From the NCBI RefSeq assembly GCF_035943815.1, contig NZ_DASZBU010000019.1, positions 62,001 to 126,000 on the forward strand: a DNA stretch of 64,000 bases, in the 5' to 3' direction. This DNA is from Frateuria_A sp035943815 (lineage in GTDB: Bacteria; Pseudomonadota; Gammaproteobacteria; Xanthomonadales; Rhodanobacteraceae). Positions 20,038 to 28,746 of the stretch are shown here, one piece after another (position 1 is the first letter of the stretch; every line of letters begins with the position of its first letter). Under the pieces are notes generated by a model. That model was not told where the DNA came from. It did not search any database and saw only the letters and a list, made by a program, of their open reading frames with translations. Both the position numbers and the translations under genes were made by a program.

Positions 20038-21524
20038 GCGTCCAGTCCGTTGAGCAGGCGGCGCAGTGGCGCCAGGAGATCGCTGGCGAGCAGGCCGCGC
20101 TCGCCTCCACGTGCGGCATGGTCGCCGGCACGCGCATGCAGGCCGACGCCCAGGCGGGCGGCGTCCCGGGCCGTGCAGCCCTGCGCCAGCAACGCCGCGA
20201 CCAGGCCGGTGAGCAGGTCGCCCATGCCGCCGGAGGCCATGCCGGGATTGCCCCATGGACAGACGTCCAGACGTCCGTCCGGATCGGCGACCAGCGAGCC
20301 CGCGCCCTTGAGCACCGCCACGGCACCGAACCGCCGTGCCAATGCGCGGACGGCGGCAAAACGATCGCGCTCGATCTGGTCGATGGAGCAGCCGAGCAAC
20401 CGTGCGGCCTCGCCCGGATGCGGCGTGAGGACCACCTGCCGCGCCGCATCGAAACGGCGCGGCTCGGCGGCCAGTAGGTTCAGGCCATCGGCATCGAGCA
20501 CCAGCGGCAGAGGGGTGTCCAGCGCGGTCAGCCACAGCGCGTGGCCCCAGGCGCCCTGCCCCAGGCCCGGTCCGACCGCGAGCACGCTGGCGCGTTCCAG
20601 CAACGGTTCCAGCGCCTGCGGACCGTTGACCGCATGCGCCATCAGTTCGGGGCGTGCCGCGTTGAGCGCCACCAGGTGTTCCGGCTCGGTGGCCACGCTG
20701 ACCAGGCCGGCGCCGCCGCGCAGCGCCGCTTCCCCGCACAGTCGGATCGCCCCGGCGGTGCCATGGTCGCCGCCGATGGCGAGCACATGGCCATTGCGCC
20801 CCTTATGTGCGTCGCGCGGACGCGGCGGCAGGCCGGCCGCCTTGAGCAGGCTCGCGTCGGGCAGCGAGTCCTGCCAGAGGCTATCGGGCAACCCCAGCGT
20901 GGCGAGCTCGATCCGCCCCGTGCAGGCGGCGGCCTGGCCGGTATGCAGCCCACGCTTGGCGGCGATGAACGTCACCGTGAGGTCGGCCCGCACCGCGGCG
21001 CCGGGACAATGGCCGGTATCGGCGTTCAGGCCCGAGGGCACGTCCAGCGCCAGCACGGGCACGCCGCTGGCGTTGATGCGCTCGATCAGGGCCGCTGCCG
21101 CCGCTTGCGGCGGGCGGTCCAGGCCCGTGCCGTAGAGCGCGTCGACGTATACGTCCGCCGCCGGCAGCGTGCCGTTTGCCTCCCAGTGCAGCAGCGGTAC
21201 GCCGCCCTGCTCGCACGCCGCGCGTGCGCGCGACGCGTCGCCGCCATCCCCGCGGGCCTCGGCCAGCGCGAAGGCCATAGCGTCCAACCCCGCCTCCCGG
21301 GCGAGCAGCGCCAGCAGGAAACCGTCACCACCGTTGTTGCCCGGACCGCAGAACACGGCGACGCGCCGCGCCTGCGGCCAGCATCGCCGCAAACCGGCAA
21401 GTGCGGCCTCCGCCGCCCTGCGCATCAATTCGTAGCCGGGAACACCCAGCGCTTCGATCGCGTGCCGGTCGAGCGCCCGCACCTGGGCGACGGTATAGAG
21501 GGCCTGGCTGTGCGTCGAAGTCAT
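20034..21524 (-). CDS. nnr: Bifunctional NAD(P)H-hydrate epimerase / ADP-dependent dehydratase
   Basis: A 496-residue fusion. The N-terminal YjeF_N epimerase domain (residues 1-220) has CGPGNNGGDGFLLALLA. The C-terminal ribokinase-like dehydratase domain has GDHGTAGAIRL, VLTPHPGEAARLLG and WGNPGMASGGMGDLLTGLV. Together they repair damaged NADHX/NADPHX. The order and length match E. coli YjeF/Nnr. Its stop is overlapped by tsaE. The start at 21524 lies about 50 nt from the divergent queG. Confidence 0.95.
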   Translation of the reverse strand: MTSTHSQALYTVAQVRALDRHAIEALGVPGYELMRRAAEAALAGLRRCWPQARRVAVFCGPGNNGGDGFLLALLAREAGLDAMAFALAEARGDGGDASRARAACEQGGVPLLHWEANGTLPAADVYVDALYGTGLDRPPQAAAAALIERINASGVPVLALDVPSGLNADTGHCPGAAVRADLTVTFIAAKRGLHTGQAAACTGRIELATLGLPDSLWQDSLPDASLLKAAGLPPRPRDAHKGRNGHVLAIGGDHGTAGAIRLCGEAALRGGAGLVSVATEPEHLVALNAARPELMAHAVNGPQALEPLLERASVLAVGPGLGQGAWGHALWLTALDTPLPLVLDADGLNLLAAEPRRFDAARQVVLTPHPGEAARLLGCSIDQIERDRFAAVRALARRFGAVAVLKGAGSLVADPDGRLDVCPWGNPGMASGGMGDLLTGLVAALLAQGCTARDAARLGVGLHARAGDHAARGGERGLLASDLLAPLRRLLNGLDA

Positions 21525-21577
21525 CGGGGCGATTATAGGGTCGCGTCCGGACGCACGGCCGCACCTACAATGGGGCC

Positions 21578-22651
21578 ATGTCCGTCCCCTCCCCCGACTA
21601 CGCCGCGCTTGCCCGCGACATCAAGCAATGGGCGCGCGAACTGGGCTTCGCACAGACGGCCATCAGTGGCGTCGAACTGGGCGAGGACGAGGCGCACCTG
21701 GAACACTGGCTGGGCGAAGGCCACCACGGCGAGATGGAATACATGGCGCGCCATGGCACCCGCCGCAGCCGCCCGGCCGAACTCGAGCCGGGCACGCTCA
21801 GGGTGGTCTCGGTCCGCATGGACTACCTCGCGCCCGGCACCCGCCATGCCTGGGACGTGCTGGCCGACGGCGAGTCCGGCTACGTTGCCCGCTACGCCCT
21901 TGGCCGCGACTACCACAAGCTCATGCGCAACCGGCTGCAGAAGCTGGCCGAGCGCATCCGCGCGGCCATCGGCGACTTCGGCCACCGCGCCTACGTGGAC
22001 TCCGCGCCGGTGCTGGAGAAGGCGCTGGCGCGCAACGCGGGGCTGGGCTGGATCGGCAAGCACACCGTGCTGATCAACCGCGATGCCGGCTCCTACTTTT
22101 TCCTCGGCGAGCTCTACACCGACCTCCCGCTCCCCGTCGACGTGCCGGCCAGCGCGCATTGCGGCAGCTGCAGCCGCTGCATCGACGTGTGCCCGACCCA
22201 GGCCATCCTCGGACCCTACCGGCTCGACGCGCGCCGCTGCATCTCCTACCTCACGATCGAACTGAAAGGCTCGATTCCCGAAGAGCTGCGCGCACCCATG
22301 GGCAATCGCATCTTCGGCTGCGACGATTGCCAGCTGGTCTGCCCCTGGAACAAGTTCGCGCAGGGCGCCGTCGAGCCGGATTTCGCGCCGCGCCATAGCC
22401 TGGACGGCGCGAAGCTAGTGGAGCTGTTCGCCTGGAGCGAGGAGGAATTCCTGCGCCGCACCGAGGGCATGGCGATCCGCCGCACCGGCTACGAGGGCTG
22501 GCTGCGCAACATCGCCGTGGCGCTGGGCAATGCGCCGTCGTCGGTGCAGGTGATCGCCGCGCTGGAGGAGCGGGCCGGCGATCCGTCGGCCGTCGTGCGC
22601 GAGCACGTCGCCTGGGCGCTCGCGCGCCACCATGAACGAGCCCACCGCTGA
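21578..22651 (+). CDS. queG: Epoxyqueuosine reductase
   Basis: A 357-residue cobalamin- and Fe-S-dependent enzyme that catalyses the last step of queuosine synthesis in tRNA. It carries two [4Fe-4S] cysteine sets (CGSCSRCIDVCPT and FGCDDCQLVCPWNKF), the DUF1730 N-terminal region (VRMDYLAPG, YALGRDYH), and a C-terminal HEAT-like segment (GWLRNIAVALGNAP). It is divergent from nnr and convergent with pgi. No other que genes are in the window. Confidence 0.95.
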   Translation: MSVPSPDYAALARDIKQWARELGFAQTAISGVELGEDEAHLEHWLGEGHHGEMEYMARHGTRRSRPAELEPGTLRVVSVRMDYLAPGTRHAWDVLADGESGYVARYALGRDYHKLMRNRLQKLAERIRAAIGDFGHRAYVDSAPVLEKALARNAGLGWIGKHTVLINRDAGSYFFLGELYTDLPLPVDVPASAHCGSCSRCIDVCPTQAILGPYRLDARRCISYLTIELKGSIPEELRAPMGNRIFGCDDCQLVCPWNKFAQGAVEPDFAPRHSLDGAKLVELFAWSEEEFLRRTEGMAIRRTGYEGWLRNIAVALGNAPSSVQVIAALEERAGDPSAVVREHVAWALARHHERAHR

Positions 22652-22664
22652 GTCGCTTCTCGCT

Positions 22665-22689
22665 CCTTTCCCCGCAGTGCGGGGAAAGG
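22665..22689. repeat. Intergenic palindromic repeat, copy 3
   Basis: CCTTTCCCCGC (22665-22675) and GCGGGGAAAGG (22679-22689) pair perfectly over 11 bp, followed by ATCCGACC. It lies between the convergent queG and pgi genes, where it could also act as a weak bidirectional stop. Confidence 0.7.
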
Positions 22690-22726
22690 TATCCGACCTT
22701 GGCGAGAACTCCCGGATGCGCCGGCC

Positions 22727-24358
22727 TCAGCTGCGGCGGCGCTCGCGGATCGCACCGATCAACGCGCGGGTAGCCGCGTCCAGGGGCGGCACGTCCGAGG
22801 ACTCGCCGCGCAGCGCCGGCAGGATCTGCCGCGCGATGCTCTTGCCCAGCTCCACGCCCCATTGGTCGAACGCGTTGATGCCCCACAGGTGACCGAGCAG
22901 GAACACCTTGTGCTCGTACAGCGCGATCAGCGCGCCCAGGCTCTCGGGCGTGAGCGCATCGAGCAGGATCACCGAGCTGGGACGATCGCCCGGGAAGGTG
23001 CGCTGCGCGGCAAGCGCGCGGCCACCGGCAGGCTGTTCGGCCAGCGCCTCGTCGGTGGTCTTGCCCAGCGCCAGCGCCGCCGCCTGCGCGAGCAGGTTGG
23101 ACAAGAGCGCGTCGTGGTTACCGTGCAGCGGATGCGCCGGGTTGACGACGCCGATCAGGTCCAGCGGCACCACCTCGGTACCCTGGTGCAGTGCCTGGAA
23201 ATAGGCGTGTTGCGCGTTGGTGCCGACGCTGCCCCACACCACCGGCACGGTCGGCTGGCCGACCGGCACGCCCTGCGGCGTCACCGACTTGCCCAGGCTT
23301 TCCATCTCCAGCTGCTGCAGGTAGCTCGGCAGGTCGGCGAGCAGGTCCGCGTACGGCACCACCGCGCGCGAGGGAAAACCCAGCACGTCGCGGTTCCAGA
23401 TCTCGGTGAGCGCCAGCAGCGCCGGCAGGTTCTCCTGCCAGGGCGCGCTGCGGAAATGGTCGTCCATGCCTGCGCCGCCGGCCAGCACCGCGCGGAAACC
23501 CTCCATGCCGATCGCCAGCGCCAGCGACAGTCCCACCGCCGACCACAGCGAGTAGCGCCCGCCGACGAAATCCCACATCGGAAGGATCTGCTTCAGCGGC
23601 AAGCCCCAGCTGCCGGCCACCTCGGCGTTGGCGCTGACCGCCAGGAAATGGCGCGCCACCATGCGCTCGTCGCCGTTGCAGGCCTCGGAGATCCAGCCGC
23701 GCAGCACGTTGCCGTTGAGCAGCGTCTCCTGCGTGGTGAAGGTCTTGGACACCATCACCACCAGCGTGGTCTTCGGGTCCAGCCGGCTGATCAGGTCGTA
23801 GGCGGCCTGACCATCGACATTGGTCAGGAAGTGGCTGCTTACCCGTCGCGTGCGGAACGGCGCCAGCGCGGCGACGGCCAGGCGCGGTCCCAGATCCGAA
23901 CCGCCGATGCCGATGTTGACGATGTCGGTCACGGCGTCGGGCAGGCCAAGGGCCGCCTGCTTGCCGGCGTGGACCGCGTCGACCAGCTCGCCGATGCGCT
24001 CCAGCGTCGCCTCGATCTCGCGCCGCGCCTCGGCCGGCGCGGGCGACGCCAGGGATGAGCCGCCGGCGCGCAGGGCCGTGTGCAGCACCGCGCGGTCCTC
24101 GGAGGTATTGATCGCCTCGCCGGCGAACATCGCATCGCGCGCCGCCTGCCAGCCGCTTGCCTCCAGCTGCGCGCCCAGCGCATCGAGCGCCTGGGCGTCG
24201 AGCTTCTGCCGGCTCAGGTCCAGCAGCAGCGGCCCTGCGCGATGGCGCAGCCGCTCGCCGCGCGCCGGATCGGCGATCAGCGTGCGCAGGTGCGTCTGCG
24301 CAAGGCGGCGGTGATGGTCGGCGAACAGCGAGGCATACGTCGGGACGTTGGCGGGCAT
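22727..24358 (-). CDS. pgi: Glucose-6-phosphate isomerase
   Basis: A 543-residue enzyme interconverting glucose-6-phosphate and fructose-6-phosphate. PGI signatures are present: NIGIGGSDLGPRLAV, LVVMVSKTFTTQETL, and the C-terminal GHLWGINAFDQWGVELGKSI. The length is as in E. coli (549 aa). It is downstream of panD on the same strand but after a 391-nt repeat-rich gap. In related xanthomonads panD and pgi are also neighbours (from memory). Confidence 0.97.
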   Translation of the reverse strand: MPANVPTYASLFADHHRRLAQTHLRTLIADPARGERLRHRAGPLLLDLSRQKLDAQALDALGAQLEASGWQAARDAMFAGEAINTSEDRAVLHTALRAGGSSLASPAPAEARREIEATLERIGELVDAVHAGKQAALGLPDAVTDIVNIGIGGSDLGPRLAVAALAPFRTRRVSSHFLTNVDGQAAYDLISRLDPKTTLVVMVSKTFTTQETLLNGNVLRGWISEACNGDERMVARHFLAVSANAEVAGSWGLPLKQILPMWDFVGGRYSLWSAVGLSLALAIGMEGFRAVLAGGAGMDDHFRSAPWQENLPALLALTEIWNRDVLGFPSRAVVPYADLLADLPSYLQQLEMESLGKSVTPQGVPVGQPTVPVVWGSVGTNAQHAYFQALHQGTEVVPLDLIGVVNPAHPLHGNHDALLSNLLAQAAALALGKTTDEALAEQPAGGRALAAQRTFPGDRPSSVILLDALTPESLGALIALYEHKVFLLGHLWGINAFDQWGVELGKSIARQILPALRGESSDVPPLDAATRALIGAIRERRRS

Positions 24359-24517
24359 GGGCTGGCGCGTCGGCTGGGGAAGCCTTGCATCTTAAGCCGA
24401 GCGGACGTTAGGAACACGTCGGGTAGCCACACGGGAAAGGCGGTCACCGAGCGCTCCCTGCGCCGCAGGAGGGTGAACAGAGGACGGGCCCTCGCCACGC
24501 AAGCCCCATCGCACGTA

Positions 24518-24561
24518 CTTCCCCCGCGAACGCGGGGGGAAGGTGCCGACAGGCGGATGGG
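24518..24561. repeat. Intergenic palindromic repeat, copy 4
   Basis: CTTCCCCCGCG, AA, then CGCGGGGGGAAG forms a near-perfect hairpin. The flank GTGCCGACAGGCGGATGGGG follows; this flank recurs inverted at copy 1 and in related form at the pstS-pstC copy. Confidence 0.7.
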
Positions 24562-24669
24562 GCACTCTTGGGCGGGATATGCGGGTGGGCCTTTCGCGAG
24601 ACCTCCCATTCGCCCCTTCGTGCCCGGTTTCGCCGTTCCGCCGGCGCTCCCGCACCGGCAAGTCGGGCA

Positions 24670-24692
24670 CCTTGCCCCGTGAACGGGGAAGA
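24670..24692. repeat. Intergenic palindromic repeat, copy 5
   Basis: CCTTGCCCCGT, GA, ACGGGGAAG: a 7-bp core stem (CCCCGT/ACGGGG plus one) of the same family as the copy at 37463. Confidence 0.6.
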
Positions 24693-24716
24693 ATCGGTAC
24701 CGCGTGGCCCCGTCGG

Positions 24717-24742
24717 CCCTCTCCCGCGAACGCGGGAGAGGG
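24717..24742. repeat. Intergenic palindromic repeat, copy 6
   Basis: CCCTCTCCCGCG (24717-24728) and CGCGGGAGAGGG (24731-24742) are perfect inverted repeats separated by AA. It lies 7 nt past the panD stop, so it could form at the 3' end of the panD message, though there is no U-run. Confidence 0.7.
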
Positions 24743-24749
24743 ATCTGGA

Positions 24750-25136
24750 TCAGGCCGCCGCCATCTGCTTGGGGATCGAGCGGTTGGTGTGCGAGATGCG
24801 GTTGGCCGCGTCCACGTACACCAGCGTGGGCTGGAACTTCTCCAGCTCCGCTTCGTTCAGCTGGGCGAAGGCAGCGATGATGATCAGGTCGCCCTTCTGC
24901 ACGCTGCGCGCGGCGCTGCCGTTGACGGAGATGATCCCCGAGCCTTCCTCGGCACGCAGCGCGTAGGTGACGAAGCGCTGTCCGTTGTTGATGTCCCAGG
25001 CGTGGATCTGCTCGTACTCGCGGATGCCCGCGGCATCCAGCAACAGGCCGTCGATCGCGATCGAGCCCTCGTAGTGCAGCTCGGCATGGGTGACCGTAGC
25101 GCGGTGGATCTTGGCCTTGAGCATGTTCAGGTGCAT
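24750..25136 (-). CDS. panD: Aspartate 1-decarboxylase
   Basis: A 128-residue pyruvoyl enzyme making beta-alanine for pantothenate. The self-cleavage site Gly24-Ser25 is in HYEGSIAIDG, and the conserved YALRAEEGSG and GDLIIIAAFAQ follow. The start at 25136 gives MHLNMLKAKIHRATVTHAEL, the standard N-terminus. panB and panC are not adjacent; metG is divergent upstream. Confidence 0.96.
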   Translation of the reverse strand: MHLNMLKAKIHRATVTHAELHYEGSIAIDGLLLDAAGIREYEQIHAWDINNGQRFVTYALRAEEGSGIISVNGSAARSVQKGDLIIIAAFAQLNEAELEKFQPTLVYVDAANRISHTNRSIPKQMAAA

Positions 25137-25356
25137 GACGGATGTATTTCCAGCAGGAACAGCCTGCGAGCGCCAATTATCGAGCCGGCGACGCTGCATC
25201 GCAACATCGAGCGCTGTGACCGCGTTGGTCCTCACTTCGGATCGGGTGTCCCGGTCGCCGCAGCGCGGTCGCGGCCTTGCGTTTCGGCCATCCAAACACC
25301 GGGCGGCACGGTGCCGCATGCCATAATGTGCGATCCCGTCGCAACGCCCGCCTCCC

Positions 25357-27444
25357 ATGACCCGCCGTCTCCTCGTCACCAACGCCCTGCCCTACGCCAA
25401 CGGCCCGCTGCACCTGGGCCACCTGCTGGGCTACATCCAGGCCGACGTCTGGGTGCGGGCGCAGCGCATGGCGGGCAGCGAGGTGGCCTACGTCTGCGCG
25501 GACGACGCCCACGGCACGCCGATCATGCTGGCGGCGGAAAAGGCGGGCATGACGCCCGAAGCCTTCATCGAGGGCGTGCGCGCCGGCCACGAGGCCGACT
25601 TCGCGGCCTTCGGCGTGGCCTTCGACCACTACCACTCGACCCATTCGCCGGAGAACCGCGAGCTCGCCACGCTGATCTACACGCGCCTGCGCGATGGCGG
25701 CTTCATCGCGCGGCGCAACATCAAGCAGCTGTTCGATCCGGAAAAGGAAATGTTCCTGCCGGACCGCTACATCAAGGGCACCTGCCCCCGCTGCGGCACG
25801 CCCGACCAGTACGGCGACAATTGCGAGAACTGCGGCGCCACCTACGCACCCACCGACCTGATCGAGCCCTATTCGGTGGTCTCGGGCGCGGCACCCGTGC
25901 TGAGCGATTCGGAGCACTACTTCTTCGAACTGTCGAAGTTCGAGGCGCTGCTGCGCGACTGGTTCGCCGGCCGCTACACCGAAGGCCGGCCGGTGGCCAA
26001 CGCAGGCGTGGCCGCCAAGCTGCGCGAATGGCTGGACGGTGGCCTGAAGGACTGGGACATCTCGCGCGACGCGCCCTACTTCGGCTTCCCGATCCCCGAC
26101 GCGCCAGGCAAGTTCTTCTACGTGTGGCTGGACGCGCCGGTCGGCTACCTGGCCAGCTTCAAGGCGCTGTGCGACCGCACGAGCCTGAAGTTCGACGACT
26201 TCCTGGCGCCGTCCAGCCGCGCCGAGATGCACCACTTCATCGGCAAGGACATCATCAACTTCCATGGGCTCTTCTGGCCGGCGATGCTGCACGGCGCGGG
26301 CTTGCGCACGCCCTCGGCGCTGCACGTCAACGGCTACCTGACGGTCAACGGCGCCAAGATGTCCAAGTCGCGCGGCACCTTCATCCAGGCGCGCACCTAC
26401 CTCGATGCCGGCCTGAATCCGGAATTCCTGCGCTACTACTTCGCCTGCATGCTGGACGACGCGCCGGTGGACGTGGACCTGGATCTGAAGGCCTTCGAGG
26501 AACGGGTCAACTCGCACCTGGTCGGCAAGTGGGTGAACATCGCCAGCCGCACGGCGGGCTTCGTCCACAAGTTCTTCGAGGGCCGCCTGGCCGAGCGCTT
26601 CGGCGCCGCCGAGCAGGCGCTTTGGCACACGCTGCTGGGACACTACGACGGCGTCGATGCGCTCTATGACGCTGGCGACTTCGCCGAGGTCAGCCGCCGT
26701 TTCGTGCTGATGGCCGACCTGGTCAACGGCCACATCGCCGCCACCGCGCCGTGGGCTATGGCCAAGGACGAGTCGCGCCGCCAGGAGCTGCACCAGGTGT
26801 GCTCCTTCGCCATCGCCGCTTTCCGCCTGCTGGCCGGCCTGCTCAAACCGGTGCTGCCGACCACCGTCGCCGCGGCCGAAGCCTTCCTCGACGCGCCCAT
26901 CGCCAGCTTCGACGATGCGCGCGCCGAACTGCACAACCACGCGATCGGCGTCTTCGAGCCTCTGCTCGGCCGCATCGATCCCAAGCGCATCGAGGCGATG
27001 ATCGAGGCCTCGAAGGAATCGCTCGCGCCCGCCCCGGCGGCCGCTCCCAAATCCATCAAGGAAACCCGCAAGCCCATGACCGAACCCGTCCTGCCTGCAG
27101 CCGATGCCACCGCCACCGTTTCCATCGACGACTTCGCCAGGCTCGACCTGCGCGTCGGCAAGGTGACCGCCTGCGAGTTCGTGGAAGGCTCGGACAAGCT
27201 GCTGCGCTTCGAGCTGGACGCCGGCCCGCTGGGCACGCGGCAGATCTTTTCCGGCATACGCGCCGCCTACGGCGAGCCGGACAAGCTGCTCGGCCGCAAC
27301 GTGGTGTTCATCGCCAACCTGGCGCCGCGCAAGATGCGCTTCGGCCTGTCCGAGGGCATGATCCTGTCCGCCGGCGAAGGCGGCAGCGACCTGTTCCTGC
27401 TCGATGCCGACCAGGGCGCCAGGCCCGGCGCCACGGTGCGCTGA
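25357..27444 (+). CDS. metG: Methionine-tRNA ligase
   Basis: A 695-residue class I synthetase. It has a HIGH-type motif (ALPYANGPLHLGHLLG), zinc-knuckle cysteines (CPRCGTPDQYGDNCENCG), a KMSKS loop (GAKMSKSRGTF), the anticodon-binding helical domain, an Ala/Pro linker near residue 555, and a C-terminal EMAP/Arc1-type tRNA-binding dimerisation domain (DFARLDLRVGKVTACEFVEG). The full-length dimeric form matches E. coli MetG. A CATAAT just upstream may be its -10. Confidence 0.98.
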   Translation: MTRRLLVTNALPYANGPLHLGHLLGYIQADVWVRAQRMAGSEVAYVCADDAHGTPIMLAAEKAGMTPEAFIEGVRAGHEADFAAFGVAFDHYHSTHSPENRELATLIYTRLRDGGFIARRNIKQLFDPEKEMFLPDRYIKGTCPRCGTPDQYGDNCENCGATYAPTDLIEPYSVVSGAAPVLSDSEHYFFELSKFEALLRDWFAGRYTEGRPVANAGVAAKLREWLDGGLKDWDISRDAPYFGFPIPDAPGKFFYVWLDAPVGYLASFKALCDRTSLKFDDFLAPSSRAEMHHFIGKDIINFHGLFWPAMLHGAGLRTPSALHVNGYLTVNGAKMSKSRGTFIQARTYLDAGLNPEFLRYYFACMLDDAPVDVDLDLKAFEERVNSHLVGKWVNIASRTAGFVHKFFEGRLAERFGAAEQALWHTLLGHYDGVDALYDAGDFAEVSRRFVLMADLVNGHIAATAPWAMAKDESRRQELHQVCSFAIAAFRLLAGLLKPVLPTTVAAAEAFLDAPIASFDDARAELHNHAIGVFEPLLGRIDPKRIEAMIEASKESLAPAPAAAPKSIKETRKPMTEPVLPAADATATVSIDDFARLDLRVGKVTACEFVEGSDKLLRFELDAGPLGTRQIFSGIRAAYGEPDKLLGRNVVFIANLAPRKMRFGLSEGMILSAGEGGSDLFLLDADQGARPGATVR

Positions 27445-27468
27445 GCCGGCTAACCCCGCGACGTTCCA

Positions 27469-28086
27469 GTGGCCGATCGCTCCACCCTCGCCGACCGCAT
27501 CGACGCGCTGCTGCCGCAGACGCAATGCGAGCAGTGCGGCTTTCGTGGCTGCCGCCCCTATGCCGAAGCCATGGCGCGCGGCGAGGCGCCGATCAACCGT
27601 TGCCCGCCGGGCGGCGCGGCAGGCATCGCGAAGCTGGCCGCGTTGCTGGGCACCCCGGTGCTTGCGCTCGATCCGGCCCATGGGGTGGAAAAGCCGCGCA
27701 TGCTGGCGCGCATCGTCGAAGCCGACTGCATCGGCTGCACCAAGTGCATCCAGGCCTGCCCGGTGGACGCCATCGTCGGTGCGGCCAAGCTGATGCACAC
27801 CGTCGTGCCCGACGACTGCACCGGCTGCGAGCTGTGCGTGCCGGCCTGCCCAGTGGATTGCATCGTGCTCGAGCCGATGCCCGCCGAGCAGGTTCAGAGC
27901 GCGGCGCACGCCGACGCGGCCCGCGCGCACTTCCAGCGCCGCGAGGCGCGCCTTGCACGCGAGCGTGCCGAACGCGAAGCGGAGCTGTCCGCGCGCAAGG
28001 CGGCGGTCGACGCGCCGGCCTCGCCGCAGAATCCGGTGCTGGCCGCGCTGGCCCGCGCGCGCGCCAGGCAAGGCGCCGGGACATGA
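27469..28086 (+). CDS. Orphan RnfB/RsxB-like ferredoxin lacking the membrane anchor
   Basis: A 205-residue protein with the RnfB cysteine cluster (QTQCEQCGFRGCRPYAEA, then INRCPPGG) and a 2x[4Fe-4S] ferredoxin (CIGCTKCIQACPVDAI and CTGCELCVPACPVDCI). It closely resembles E. coli RsxB but lacks the roughly 25-residue N-terminal membrane segment. A charged helical C-terminus is added instead (QRREARLARERAEREAEL). The start is GTG at 27469. No rnfA/C/D/G/E genes are present. It overlaps nth by ATGA; in E. coli nth also follows rsx, so this looks like a reduced relic of that operon. The electron partner is unknown. Confidence 0.88.
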   Translation: MADRSTLADRIDALLPQTQCEQCGFRGCRPYAEAMARGEAPINRCPPGGAAGIAKLAALLGTPVLALDPAHGVEKPRMLARIVEADCIGCTKCIQACPVDAIVGAAKLMHTVVPDDCTGCELCVPACPVDCIVLEPMPAEQVQSAAHADAARAHFQRREARLARERAEREAELSARKAAVDAPASPQNPVLAALARARARQGAGT

Positions 28087-28724
28087 AGCGCGCCGACGTC
28101 GTCGAGCTGTTCACGCGCCTGCGCGAGCTCAACCCGAATCCGACCACCGAACTCGAATACCGCACGCCGTTCGAGCTGCTGGTCGCCGTGGTGCTCTCCG
28201 CGCAGGCCACCGACGTCGGCGTCAACAAGGCCACGCGCAAGCTCTATCCGGTCGCCAACACGCCGCAGGCGATCCTCGCGCTGGGCGAGCAAGGCCTCAA
28301 GCACTACATCAGCACGATCGGCCTGTACAACGCCAAGGCCAAGAACGTGATCGCGCTCTGCCGCATCCTCGTCGAGCAGCATGGCGGACGGGTGCCGCGT
28401 ACGCGCGAGGCGCTGGAGTCGCTCCCCGGCGTGGGCCGCAAGACCGCCAACGTGGTGCTCAACACCGCCTTCGGCGAACCCACCATCGCGGTGGACACGC
28501 ACATCTTCCGGGTCTCCAACCGCACCAGCCTGGCACCCGGCAAGGACGTGCGCGCGGTGGAAGACAAGCTGGAGAAGGTGGTGCCGGCGGAGTTCAAGAA
28601 GGATGCGCACCACTGGCTGATCCTGCACGGCCGCTACGTGTGCAAGGCGCGCAAGCCGGACTGCCCGATCTGCCCGATACGTGACCTGTGCCAGTACAAG
28701 CACAAGACGCCGCCCACGCCCTAG
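28083..28724 (+). CDS. nth: Endonuclease III
   Basis: A 213-residue base-excision repair glycosylase/AP lyase acting on oxidised pyrimidines. The helix-hairpin-helix with catalytic Lys is in ESLPGVGRKTANVVLN, the catalytic Asp in AVDTHIFRV, and the C-terminal [4Fe-4S] cysteines have the C-x6-C-x2-C-x5-C spacing (CKARKPDCPICPIRDLC). Translation is coupled to the rnfB-like gene through ATGA. The length is normal. Confidence 0.97.
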   Translation: MKRADVVELFTRLRELNPNPTTELEYRTPFELLVAVVLSAQATDVGVNKATRKLYPVANTPQAILALGEQGLKHYISTIGLYNAKAKNVIALCRILVEQHGGRVPRTREALESLPGVGRKTANVVLNTAFGEPTIAVDTHIFRVSNRTSLAPGKDVRAVEDKLEKVVPAEFKKDAHHWLILHGRYVCKARKPDCPICPIRDLCQYKHKTPPTP

Positions 28725-28746
28725 CACGTCCCTTCCTCGGTCCCGC

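Larger units (their letters stand above)
24359..24749. other. Gene-free gap with three palindromic repeats
   Basis: 391 bp between pgi and panD with no credible coding sequence. It holds three copies of the intergenic palindrome (24518-24561, 24670-24692, 24717-24742), each with CCGCG/CGCGG or CCCCGT/ACGGGG cores. Short open frames here read as Arg/Pro-rich repeats and are not genes. Confidence 0.75.

Noticed and set aside
24392..24670. A 92-codon reverse frame between pgi and panD
   Set aside because: Its Arg/Pro-rich product is simply the translation of the palindromic repeats.
25177..28071. A 964-codon reverse-strand frame
   Set aside because: Antisense to metG and the rnfB-like gene and also covers the panD start region; no recognisable domain.
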